Part shown: piece by piece, positions 12,800 through 24,066 of the stretch
Numbering within the stretch: position 1 is the stretch's first letter
Layout of the letters: each line of letters begins with the position of its first letter
Source of the DNA: Hormiphora californensis
Lineage: Eukaryota; Ctenophora; Tentaculata; Cydippida; Pleurobrachiidae
Assembly (NCBI GenBank): GCA_020137815.1
Contig: CM035358.1
Span: 3,210,292 to 3,274,291, forward strand
Length of the DNA: 64,000 nucleotides
Direction: 5' to 3'
Program-made: the position numbers and the translations under genes
The notes under the pieces: model-generated
Databases searched by the model: none
Told to the model about the DNA's origin: nothing
What the model saw: the letters and a program-made list of their open reading frames with translations, nothing else

Positions 12800-15700
12800 T
12801 GTGTGTGTGTGGGATGAATGGACATATTTCATCTGCCATATGCCCATCCTATTATGTGTATGTGCTATAATTCAACATGCAGCATTTACCATAGAACACA
12901 TTAGGATATACAAGCAGACATACAAACAGACATACAATCAGACATACAAACAAACAAACAGACGAGCAAATCATGGCATAATGGACATGAGAGTATCAGA
13001 CCTTTTCTCTCCCAGGGGAGAGAAATGGAAACAGCGCCATAGATACCACATACCCGGGTTGGTATGGAGGTTTGCTGAGCGTATCCCATGGTTTAGTAAC
13101 AAACAAACATGAGACGTGCGAGATGAGTGAGAATTTATGGATTCGAAAGTTTTAGAAGATTTCACAAATTTACTATCTACCAATTAATTACTAATTGTGT
13201 AATTACTAATTAATATTACTAATTACCTGTGAAGGTATTCGAGGAGTTGGCGGTGTTCCGATGTGACATCATCATGCAAAACAAGGGCTGTAGTTCCTCC
13301 AGAGGGGGACAAACTATATAATGGAGAGGGGGGTTCATGCACAATACAAATATTGTCAGGCACTGGCTGTAACATAGCACACGCTACGCCGCCTCACGCA
13401 TCCGCACCGGGACGAAGGCCGGGTTTGGAGAGGACAGTCTTTTATGAGACAACACAAACGGTACGGGGCAACCGTTCTTTCATACTCATAACATTTGATA
13501 TACCCAGATAATGCACACATGTTCCAAAAGGAACTTTCCCTTGCAATCATTCGACAGTTCACTAAAGACCTCTTTATCATATCCCTTACCTTATAAGGTC
13601 AATGGTACAAGGTGCGTTGTTGGCGAATTTGGGGTAATAACTCCTGTAGAAATGTGGAAATAGAGACAGGGCTATTTTCAGTTTGTCTGTCGCGTGCTCC
13701 ACCAATTTCTCCTCGGATACCTTGGGGAGAGGATGTATCAGATATGTATCGAATCATGATTCATGAGTGAAATATAAAGGAGAATAAAACATGTCAAGGA
13801 GAAAAGTTACACCGTCTTAAAATCTCTATGAGTACTCATATTCACCTATACCTGGACATGAGAGGGTCCGCCTTGTTGGTCCAGTAGGTTGATAGGGGAC
13901 CGGTGTGCTCGTGTGTCGCCGTGCTAATCTCACTACACAACAATGTACTACTGATACGGGATAGCCCCGGTGTACTTAGACCCGGTGTACCTAGAAAACA
14001 ACACTAGTTTAACAACACTAGTAAACAACACTAGTTTAACAATTCATCATAATTATAATAATTAACAATAATTGTCTCACAAAAAGACAGCCCTCTCCGA
14101 ACTCGAATTGTGAGCACGACGTTACAGTTGAATGTAATATGACAACAGGTTTTAGTAGTTGTCAACATTTGGTTGTGGATCATTGAGGAAAAAAACTCTT
14201 ATATATAATAACAGTATCTGACCTGATGGAAAAGTGGCTGACTCCTCAAGAAAGGCTCCACTATGCCTGACTGACTCGCTGATGAACACCCGACCTACAA
14301 CTAGCCGCATTGCCACTGTGAGCTGAATCTGAGATAAAGATTTTATCACTTTGAGTCGACAACAACAATAGCTGATAATGACACTCAGTACTCCCCCCAA
14401 GATACTCACATTCCGATCCCATATCCCCGGCATCTCCAGCCCCCTCTGGGAGATCCTCCATAGTAAACTGGGTGGACTGATCCAGTATGGGAGTCTTCAG
14501 GTCCTCTTCCTCCCCTGGACGGAGTGTCCCACAGTCACCTTCGGCAGAGATCATGGTCTCCCCACTTTCCTCTGCTACCAGTGGCAGTGATAAACCATCC
14601 TCACTTGCAGCTGGGTGGGAATGAGTTAGGAAGGGAGATTTTATAAAGTGAGATGAATGGGATAGGGCGGGTGGGGGAAAGTAGTTCTTGGATCAAAGAG
14701 AAAGAGGAATAGGTTAGTGGGTGACTGGTGCCAGTATGGATGTTCGTGTGAAGGCAATAAAGCCAGAAATATTCACTGTCAAGCATACTTCCCCTACTCC
14801 TAGCTTCTTTTCTCTCTCTCTCTTTCTTTTTCTCTCACTCTTTCTCTCACCTCCATCTTCTTGCTGGTTTTTATCAAGACTATCGTAAGAGGCAGCCGAT
14901 GAGAGACTGATACCGTCTGGTGTGGTTGCCATTTGAAGGGTCGGGTTGTGGAACAGTAGATCAAAGTCGTGAAACAACCCTGGAGAAAGAAGGAGTATGT
15001 GTGTTAGTCTTACTAACAGGAACCGACCGAAACTAGTAAACAACCAATCAGAACCCGTTATTTAGGTCACGTGACTGGTTATCAGCCAATCAGGGACCAG
15101 TATTTCCTGATTCGGTCGGTTCCTGACTGATATAAAACTGATAAATGTTGTCTCACAAAAGACTACCCTCTCAGAACTGGGCCGAGGCTTTCATTCGCAG
15201 CGTGCACAAAGAAACGGTCATGCAGTATCATGACAAGATATATATGGTTCATATCAGTGGTCTACAAGTTGAACTTACTTCCTTTCATGTCCTCCTGCAC
15301 ACTAAGTGGATCACCTAAACTTGGTTCTAGTACCCGGTCAATAATGGATCCATCGTTAGTACTATCCAGGTTCTTACCCAGCACCTGCAGTGGAATTAAC
15401 ATTTAAATACTCCTCCCATGCCACTCCCCCTCCACTTGTTTGGATATTTGGATCCCAGGCCAATTTTTTGATCGATTGTTTTACTGACCTCAGTTTGACT
15501 CTTCAATTTATCACCGTGTGTGGATGGCAGTGAAAACACAAGAATCTCTTCCTCGGCTGTTGGGTTAGGTAACTCTGGCTTGTTCTTCTTCTGGCCCTTA
15601 TCTGATCCAGGTGCTGGGGGTCTCTCTGGACGGGCGGGCCGGTCCCGTAGGTACCTTTGGGAAAGACGATCTCACTAAAAAATAACTGATTTTCGGAAGT

Positions 15701-17528
15701 TTTGGACCAGTTTTAATTTGGTGAAAAACGGGTTGGATGAAACGATAAGTTCGAACAGGCCTATACCTGGTAGGTTCAGAAGGTAGTTGTGCTAGTGCTG
15801 TTGCTAACATTTCCTTTTCATCGGGCTGGAACCTCCCACTTGCTAGAAACTCCATTAATGTATTGATCTGAGAGAGAGAGGGAGGGATAGAGATGCAGTT
15901 TATTCCCTTTTTGTATCCTTATAATACAACTAATATTCCCCTCATACAGACATGTCACAGTTTGATGACCCATTGGAATGATTCAATAGTCAACTTCCCA
16001 TGGTATCAACACCCTCTAGCTGCACATGACGTGTTATTACCAGTTTTTTGAGATGCCTTTCAGGGATCATGAGGGCTGATCTGTGGAGAGGAACATCGTC
16101 AGTTTGGAGGACAGAGGAAGAATAGGGTACATCCACTATCTCTTCCAGCAGAGTTATTATGTGGCATTTCTGGGCGGAAGGGGGGGGGGTTATGGAGTGA
16201 TTCTGGTGAGAGAGAGAGCTGGCTGTTTGTCAGATTTAGTTCACACACTCAGTTCAAATATATATCATATACAGTCTCAAACAGTCTCAACAACTCATAT
16301 AACGGCTCGACTAGACTTAACTACTCAGAAGTCAGTAGTTAGTACTCAAGAACTTACATAATCCCCGATGTATTGGAAGACTGATGTAAAGTTACACTTC
16401 TCATAAGTTAGGAACCCCAGTTGCATTAGGAATACTTCACGGAACGCTAACGTTACCATCTTCAGATTACTCTTGGCTAGATCTGACACCTGCAACAAGC
16501 GGGAGAATATTATAGGAATGCTTTAGATTTGGTTACAAAATAATAAACCATCTACATATTATTATCATACAAATTGATGGATTACTTTTTACCTCAGATT
16601 TAGTCTGTGAAAAGTTAGGTTGGTTGAATAAAGGGGAAGAACAGCATCCTAGTGTAGAAGAACTCCCCCAGCACAAAGTTTATCTGAAAAGATAGAGCAT
16701 TACGTGTCTTCTCCCAGGGTGAAATATTGCAGTTCCAAGTTCCCACCAAATAACAATTTGCCTGTCCTTCCCAGACCTCCTACCTCAAATTAACCCTGAC
16801 TCCTTTCTCTCCCTCCCAGTTCTCTGTACCTGATCGTGGTTGCAGCCCTGGTACTGCCTCAAGAACTCCGCCATGCAGCACCCCAACCACCGAAGGTAGG
16901 GTGGGAAGGAGTGGAGGTGCCTTCTTATCTGGGTTACCATGGCAACAACATGTTCTGCAATGCGCTTCCGATATCCCTCCACCTTGCCCCTTATCGTCAT
17001 TAAATCCTTGTACTGGGGATACTTCTCTGCGTACCTTCTCTCCTGGGAAATGTAACTAGTTCTCATGACGATATCTATAGTTAGTATTTATTACACGCAT
17101 AATGCATATTACTAAAGAGTATCGGTAGGACATTGCGGATGGTTGTCCCCCTAGTTATTTGACACTACTGGTGTAATATTACACACATGAATTACACCCA
17201 CTCTCGTCTCCAGGAGTCACTGAGACGGGTAATAGTGTATTGTGTCTGTACTCAATGTACTCAATGTAGTAAACACTGTGTGATTTAACTGAACCTTTTT
17301 GGGGATGGGGTACAAAGCTAATAAGGCTTGCCTGAAACCTTCCGTTCCAACATAAACTTTCCAATGAATAGGATTATATTGCAATTCAATCATGCAGGAC
17401 TGAATTACATATTATCAAATATTACCTCGACGACGAATAGCTCAGGTTCTGAGATAATGTTATAAATTACATCCTGCATAAGATCTGATATGTAGTATCG
17501 GGTGTTGTGACTCCACTCAATAAATAAC

Positions 17529-17616
<88 letters not shown>

Positions 17617-18639
17617 GAGAGAGAGAGAGGGAGAGAGAGAGAGAGAGAAAGTTATACCAGATGGTATACTCGTCTCACACACATATTCCGGGTGGTACCT
17701 CAAGCACAGTGAGAGAGGGGTACTGGATGTTGAGAAGAGGTTCTGAATTGGCCCAACAAACTCAGCCAGCTGAATTCGTGCAACCTCACACACAACCTGA
17801 AATCAACAATTGGTGTTCTTCAACTAATTCTCTGAAAGAGTGTAAGCAAAACAACAATTTATATGAATCAAAATAAGTATTTTGTCAGCGTCCGTACCTG
17901 GATGAGTCGTTTTTCATCAGAAGGCAGCACTCCAAACCCACAAGCAGTTGATAGAGTTATGTGTATCAACTCAGAAAGTTGCTAATGGGGAATACAGATT
18001 TAGTGAATATATCAAATATTATTGTTATTATTATTGTTAATTCTATAAAATGATAATATTTTGAGAGCAAAAACATTAGTTTTACTTACTTGTGCATTTC
18101 CTCTAGTGTGCGAATCAGTTAGAAATATTATTGCAATCAAGCTAGCATTGTCCCTCAATGACTTGAGAAAGTTTGCAAACTGCTCAGTTTCTGGTCCAAG
18201 CCTGTCTTTGGCATCAACAAATCGGCATTTATCTAGTGACTGACTGTAACGATCAACTTCACTCAGCTCCCTAGGTCAAATGGCGCGTTATTCAGTGTTG
18301 AACTTAGAGTTAGATTAGCAGGATATTATTATGGTAGGGACCCACGAAGGGAACCGCCCTACCACATTCAGTGTTGAGCGACTAAATTTCGTTTTCTCTC
18401 ACGTTGCCTTGTTTCTCTTAAGTCGTAGCATCCTCCATTTTTGATTGATGATCCATGCAGACTTATTGAGCTTCGTTATTGGTCCTTTCAACTCTTCGTG
18501 CAGCTTTGCCACCTGCTCCCTTTCTGAAAATATCAATGAATATTAAAGCGCACAGTTATTTGGCAATCTAGCCCATACCGTAGGTGATATACTGTCGGGT
18601 TTGCCACAGATTTTGTTGAATGGTTCTGATGCGCTCCAT
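10193..18639 (-). CDS. GAPVD1: GAPVD1 (Gapex-5/RAP6) homolog: RasGAP-like plus VPS9 domain endocytic regulator
   Basis: Many exons on the minus strand. In-phase 5' exons: 18579-18639, 18403-18523, 18090-18243, 17898-17981, 17699-17796, 17426-17528, 16830-17042, 16593-16683, 16358-16489, then about 16040-16080 and 15764-15877 onward. The N-terminus shows KLNKSAWIINQKWR, CRFVDAKDRLGPETEQFANF and SFPPYLRWLGCCMAEFLRQY, which align with the RasGAP-related part of GAPVD1. The C-terminus has RYHREAPWTPAQYHLNLLPA, then ADDLMPVLIYIIIHCNPPNL and YMWMQFSGAVEFIKTMLQ, the VPS9 domain that activates Rab5-type GTPases. The last exon is 10193-10264. The middle is Ser/Pro-rich and low in conservation, and its exons (about 11.4-15.4 kb) are less certain. 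Two exons near 16.6 and 16.07 kb need a one-base shift to stay in frame. One intron is almost entirely a TC/GA microsatellite. Confidence 0.88.
11150..11412 (+). repeat. C-rich minisatellite in a GAPVD1 intron
   Basis: Repeats of CCAACTCACACGTCCTTCTC with CCACCCCC spacers, about eight copies at spacings of about 25-45 bases. It lies between the exon ending near 11570-11440 and the VPS9-proximal exon at about 10700-10935. The open frames over it are Pro/Ser repeats of no significance. Confidence 0.85.
15017..15125. mobile_element. Short TIR element, CAGGAACCGACC family, copy 1
   Basis: Begins CAGGAACCGACCGAAA and ends TTCGGTCGGTTCCTG, so the ends are inverted repeats. The body includes GTCACGTGACTGGTTATCAG. 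Two more copies lie at about 36810 and 46931. The end sequence matches the start of the 1.35 kb elements at 51855 and 56626 (CAGGAAACGACCGAA), suggesting the same transposase family. I could not see a clear target duplication for this copy. It is in a GAPVD1 intron. Confidence 0.75.
17531..17648 (-). repeat. TC/GA microsatellite forming a GAPVD1 intron
   Basis: Almost pure GA on the plus strand (TC on the gene strand). It reaches to within two bases of the acceptor of the exon ending at 17528, so it serves as a very long polypyrimidine tract. The whole intron, 17529-17698, is only 170 bases. Confidence 0.9.
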
Positions 18640-19204
18640 CCTTTCATCCTATGTCTAAACTCCAGGGTTTCATACTAAAATGTATATTTTTTGTAAAACA
18701 CAAATTGGCCTGCCTTTTGCCTACTTTTAGGAGCAATGAGCATCCTATATTGTCGTCGTGCAGGAGGAAAGCCACCAGTTCCAGCCGTCTTGAAAGTGCT
18801 AAAAATTGCCACCTGAAGATATTAATTATCATGCAACTCTTTTGGATCAGTAGATGGCTGGAGTCTTAGGCCTACGCTCCCGCCTCGGCGCTCCACTTCT
18901 ACAGAATACATCAGAGGGACCTGAAAGTCAAATCAGAGGAAAAACGATACGAAAAAGGACGAACTGAACTGCAAAAAAACTGAAAACTTTTCTCACCTTC
19001 GCAGTTTTCGTTGCCGCGGCGTTAAATTTAATGTAGCGCGCGAATAAAAATCAGTACAACGCTGCATTTTAGAGTTGCTTGAGTTTTTGGACAAACAAAT
19101 TTTTTAAAAGTTCGTCGTTTTTTTTCAAACTTTTCAACACTACTTTAAACAAATTAATTTGAGATCTCTTCCAACCCGGCCCTCGCGGTCGGTTAGGTAT
19201 AGTG
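18640..19204. other. Spacer between GAPVD1 start and the retroelement ORF
   Basis: Should contain the GAPVD1 promoter or 5' UTR and the left end of the retroelement. I see no clear TATA box or terminal repeat, and the exact 5' end of the element cannot be placed by eye. Confidence 0.4.
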
Positions 19205-22200
19205 ATGACGAAAAGTACGAAGAGGAGAACGAACAAGACCACCGTTCCCCCTTCCTCGTCCTCGGATCCACGCTACAACTGCCCAGCATGTAATGTCTAC
19301 TTGTACGAAGAAGATGACATCCCCTGTGTAGCTTGTGACAATTGTAACGGTTGGTTCCATTTAAAGTGTGTTGGTATTCCGGACTCAGACTATGCCAAAG
19401 TTACTGCCAAACCTCACTGGTACTGTCCCAGCTGTATTAGGCTTCCAAACTTTATACCTGCAGCTCCCCTCAAGACATCATGGGGTAAGCTGTCAGGCCA
19501 AGCTCTGTCTGATTCCTTCTCACGCCTCCTCGTCTCTGTTTCCTCTTTCCGTCCCAACCTTTTCAAGCTTCCTTCCGGAAGTTCCGGCAAGCAGTTTATA
19601 ACTGAATGCACCCGGCTCATCAAGGAATGGAACTCTTCTTCTGGCCTTGAGAGTGTTGCAATAACAGCCATCCATCTCATGGGTCCTCTCCTGTTGCAAA
19701 ACCCTGGTAAAAAATCCAAACCAAGTGAGCAATCGGCTGCCCTTCTCAGACGTTTACTCCATTGGCAAGCTGGCGAATTTGACACTTTACTATCAGAGTG
19801 CATGGTTATTCAGTCCAGGTTACCTAAGTCTACAACATCAGACAACAGAAGGGGTTTTGTAAGGATGATGTTTACAGGGAGAGTCGGAGCTGCACTACGA
19901 CTACTCAGTGCTACTCCCTCTGCAGCCCTCGACATCACCCCCGAGGTGTTGGAAAACCTCAAGGAAAAGCACCCGGATGCTGCTCCTCTCAGTCCCGATC
20001 ACCTCGTGTCTACCCAGCTCCCTCCTTCTTTCGAACCCGCCATTTTTCATGACCTCAACTCGGATAGCATAAGGCGAGCTGCTGCTGCCACAAAGGGCGG
20101 TGCCGGCCCAAGTGGTATGTCAGACGGCCTCTGGACCCGTATGCTCTGCAGTAAAGCTTTTAGAAAGGCTTCCGATGACCTTTCTCACGAAGTTGCCATC
20201 ATGACGAGACGTTTATGCACGGTTTATGTCGACCCCAGCTCACTAACTGCGTTCCTGTCCTGCAAGCTAATTGCCTTGGACAAGAATCCTGGGATAAGGC
20301 CTATCGGTGTTGGCGAGGTTCTCCGTCGGATAGTAGGTCGAGCAGTAGCACAACATCTCAAACCCGAAATCATCCAGGCTGCCGGCCCCTTACAACTTGC
20401 TGCCGGCCAGCAAGGCGGTGCTGAAGCTGCTGTTCACTCAATGAGAGAATTCTATGCAGACGAGGGTACTGAGGCTGTTCTCCTAGCTGATGCTCGTAAC
20501 GCGTTCAACATCCTAAACCGGCAAACCGCCCTGGTGAACCTCAGGCACCTTTGTCCAGCTCTCTCCATCTTTGCGATAAACCTTTACCGTTTCCCAGTTC
20601 GTCTATATCTCTCCAACGGCACATTTATCCTCTCTGCAGAAGGCACCACCCAAGGGTGTAACATCGCCTCTCCTTTCTATTGTATCAGTCTTCGCCCTCT
20701 CATCGACAAACTGTCAAGGACTTCCCCAAACCAGATTTTTTACGCTGATGATGGAGCCTCTGCCGGTTCCCTAGTTGGTGTGAGAGAATGGTGGGACGCT
20801 CTGGTCACCAACGGTCCCGGTTACGGCTACTTCCCAAGACCGGATAAGTCAGTATTAATCGTAAAACCAGAACACCTTGAAAAAGCAAAGTCGATCTTTT
20901 CAGACACTGCTGTAATCATCAAATCAGACGGCCACAGATACCTGGGCGCTCCTATTGGTACCTTAGATTACCAGCGGGAATACGTGGCCAAGGATGTTTG
21001 CCGCTGGGTAACGGATGTCACAGCGATCTCCAAAATTGCTGAAACTGAACCCCAGGCAGCATACTCGGCTTTCTGTATGGGGCTGTCAAAGAGATTTCTC
21101 TTTCTAATGAGGACGACCCCGAACATCTCTGAGCTCTTCAGGCCCTTGGAGTCAACAATTTCATCTGTTCTCCTTCCAGCTATCCTCAACAATCACATCA
21201 CCCCTCTACACCGTGAACTGTTTTCCCTGCCTTGCAGAAACGGAGGACTTGGTATTGAAAATCCATGTGAAGTCGCGGATCTTGAGCACCAACGATCCCT
21301 TCATGCAACTGCACCGCTCTCTCAGATTATTACTGAACAGAACATAAATATTACTGATGAGAGAGCGGTTGCAGTTGCTAAGGGATTAAAAACAGCCAAG
21401 CAGGAAGTAATTCAGATGAAAAAAGAACACCATAAAACTCGTTTATCTGCTGTTTCCGACCAGCTAGCCCCAGACTATCGCAGACTCCATGATGAGCTTT
21501 GTAGACGTGGCTCTTCCACCTGGTTGACAACCCTTCCCTTGGAGGAACACGGCTTCAATCTCAACAAATCCGAGTTTCGTGATGCTCTTGCCCTGAGGTA
21601 TGACCTTTCCCTTCGGGAGTTTCCCAACCATTGTGCTTGTGGTAAACCAAACTCCATCGAACACTGTCTAACTTGTGCTCGAGGAGGCTATGTGCATCTC
21701 AGGCACAACCAGATTCGCGATCTAACTGCCAATCTTCTGGTGGAGGCTGGGTGTACGGATGTTAAAGTGGAGCCCCATCTTCTCCCTCTAACTGGTGAGA
21801 CACTCCAATATGCCTCCGCGATCACCAATGATGAGGCACGTCTTGATGTCTCGGCTCGTGGTGTCTGGTCTGACTTATCAAAACTGTTCATTGATGTCCG
21901 CATCTTCAATTCTCGAGCCCCAACCAACAAATCATTGCCAGTCAACAAGGTTTTGAAGAAGCACGAGGACGAGAAGAAGCGTGCTTATGGAGAGCGTGTA
22001 CTGCAGGTAGAGAAAAGCTCCTTCACACCAGCTGTTTTCTCTACCTCTGGAATCATGGGCGATGAGGCTGATAAACTTTACAAACAAATTGCCCACCTAC
22101 TCTCAAAAAAGACCAAACAGTCTTACCCCGATTGCATCCGGTATATCAGACAGAGACTATCTTTCTGCCTGTTAAAAACTCTTATCATTAGTCTCCGGGG

Positions 22201-22285
22201 TCATCGTGGCCAGAGCCCGAAGAGTTTTAGTGATCGCAATGATATTAACATTTTATACATGATTAAAAACAATAACCAGAATTAA
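19205..22285 (+). mobile_element. Intact retroelement ORF: PHD finger plus reverse transcriptase plus C-terminal nuclease-like domain, 1026 aa
   Basis: One uninterrupted ORF; the first ATG is at 19205. Near residues 25-80 there is a PHD-type finger (YNCPACNVYL, CVACDNCNGWFHLKCVGI, HWYCPSC). The RT core follows: GIRPIGVGEVLRRIVGRAVA, then motif A LLADARNAFNIL, motif B EGTTQGCNIASPF, motif C FYADD, and HRYLGAP. After the RT come a CACG-HC-TC knuckle and a block with ARLDVSARGVW and FIDVRIF, which resembles the zinc knuckle plus restriction-like endonuclease layout of R2/NeSL-type non-LTR elements. No N-terminal APE endonuclease, RNase H or integrase is visible. Confidence in RT is high and in the nuclease moderate. 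The intact frame implies recent mobility. It lies only 177 bases before the DLST start, in the same orientation. Confidence 0.92.
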
Positions 22286-22462
22286 TTTATTATACCCAAT
22301 TTATGTACAGATAAGATTGATTTCTATATCCATTTTACTAATTGAACCGGTACCCCGGCTTTCGCAAAAAAAATTTTTTTACTTTTAGTTTTTAATTTTT
22401 GCTATGCATCTCTCTTATCCGTCGATCTAGCCCGCTTTAACAAGATATTTCCCCTTAAGGTG

Positions 22463-23770
22463 ATGCATAGGGTGGGGAGAGCTTGCCTGTTACGCTTGAG
22501 TGCTTCTCGGCCTCTTGTTACAGCGCCAAAAACCCTCCGAAAATATGGAAATCATCAGCTGCTTAGTATCCGTGGCCTCCAAACGTCAAGCTGCCTGTTC
22601 GAAGTGAAAACCATCGAGACCCCTACATTCCCTGACTCTGTAGCAGAAGGTGACATTATTTGGTTGAGGGAGGTGGGAGATGCTGTCGAGGAGGATGAGG
22701 TTATTGGCGAGATTGAAACGGATAAGACCACACTTCCCGTTCAATCCCCTGCCGCTGGTGTCATCACTGAACTTCTTGTATCTGACGGAGATACCATCGC
22801 CAAGGGAACACCCCTAGCTAACATTGATATTGGTGGTGCAGGTGCTGAACCAGCTAAGGCTGCTCCAGCAACACCAGAACCTGCCGCTGCACCAGCCCCT
22901 CCTCCAGCTGCCGCTGCTGCTGCCCCAGCTGCAACAGCTCCTATCCCTGAGGCAATTGGAACCCCTCCCCCTACTCCCTCCGCCCCTATTTCTGTAGCCC
23001 CACCTCCCCTGCCCAAAGCAGCTCCCGCCCCGCCTGTCGTGCCAGCTGGGGAAATGAAGCCTCCTGGTTTGAGGGGTGAGCACGCGGTTAAGATGTCCCG
23101 AATGAGGTTGAGGATTGCTGAGAGACTGAAGGAGGCCCAAAACACCGCTGCAATGCTCACTACCTTTAACGAGATAGACATGACAAACATCATGGCGCTA
23201 CGAGGAAAGTTCAAGGATGATTTCAACAAGAAGCATGGTATCAAACTTGGTTTCATGTCCGCCTTCATGAAGGCATCTGCCCAGGCCCTGGCTGAGATGC
23301 CTGAGGTTAACGCGTACATTGATGGCAAGGAGATTATCTACCGAGATTACGTGGACATCTCTGTTGCTGTGGCAACCCCTAAAGGACTTGTTGTGCCTGT
23401 GTTGAGGAACGTGGAGACGATGAGTTACGCTGATATTGAGAAAGGATTGAACAGTCTGGGAAAGAGGGCCAGGGATGGGGATCTTGCTATTGAAGATATG
23501 GATGGAGGTACCTTTACTGTGTCTAATGGAGGAGTATTTGGATCCATGTTTGGAACACCCATTATCAACCTACCCCAGTCCGCCATCCTTGGTATGCACG
23601 CCATCCAGGAGCGACCTGTTGCCAGGAATGGGAAGGTGGAGATAAAGCCGATGATGTACATTGCTCTCACCTACGATCATCGACTCATTGATGGTCGTGA
23701 GGCTGTGACGTTCCTGAAGAGGATCAAGTCAGGTGTCGAGGATCCTGGTATCCTCCTTCTGGACCTCTAA
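22463..23770 (+). CDS. DLST: Dihydrolipoyllysine succinyltransferase, E2 of 2-oxoglutarate dehydrogenase
   Basis: Single-exon 435-residue ORF; I chose the ATG at 22463 (the GTG at 22460 is the tail of a candidate acceptor TTCCCCTTAAG). The product transfers succinyl groups to CoA in the mitochondrial TCA cycle. Residues 1-45 are basic and Ser/Leu-rich, like a mitochondrial presequence. The lipoyl domain at about 46-120 has [10 protein letters not shown] with the lipoyl lysine at about residue 88. A long Ala/Pro linker spans about 125-200. The catalytic domain follows, ending with [16 protein letters not shown], which contains the catalytic His and Asp. There is no E3-binding domain, as is usual for animal DLST. 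No introns, unlike the genes on either flank of the cluster. First gene of the packed plus-strand cluster. Confidence 0.96.
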   Translation: MHRVGRACLLRLSASRPLVTAPKTLRKYGNHQLLSIRGLQTSSCLFEVKTIETPTFPDSVAEGDIIWLREVGDAVEEDEVIGEIETDKTTLPVQSPAAGVITELLVSDGDTIAKGTPLANIDIGGAGAEPAKAAPATPEPAAAPAPPPAAAAAAPAATAPIPEAIGTPPPTPSAPISVAPPPLPKAAPAPPVVPAGEMKPPGLRGEHAVKMSRMRLRIAERLKEAQNTAAMLTTFNEIDMTNIMALRGKFKDDFNKKHGIKLGFMSAFMKASAQALAEMPEVNAYIDGKEIIYRDYVDISVAVATPKGLVVPVLRNVETMSYADIEKGLNSLGKRARDGDLAIEDMDGGTFTVSNGGVFGSMFGTPIINLPQSAILGMHAIQERPVARNGKVEIKPMMYIALTYDHRLIDGREAVTFLKRIKSGVEDPGILLLDL

Positions 23771-24066
23771 ACGAGATGAAATGAGAGAGTTGCTAGTGGG
23801 ACTGTACTGGGACTGCTGCTTTTTCTGAAACTCTTATCTAATTGGGACGGAAAGTGTGTTTGTACATAGATTTAGGAGAGATAGAGAGAGAGATGGTAGC
23901 TCTAACTTTCTGGCATGTTTTTTGAATTATAACAGGCTATGATATTTATTACACTAACGACAAAACCCGTTTGTTTCATTTCTTTTGTACGTTGTTAACC
24001 CCCCCCCCCCCCTCCCCCACTATTGATTCAATTCTAAACATCCCTCTATTTCCCACAGGTTGTGAG

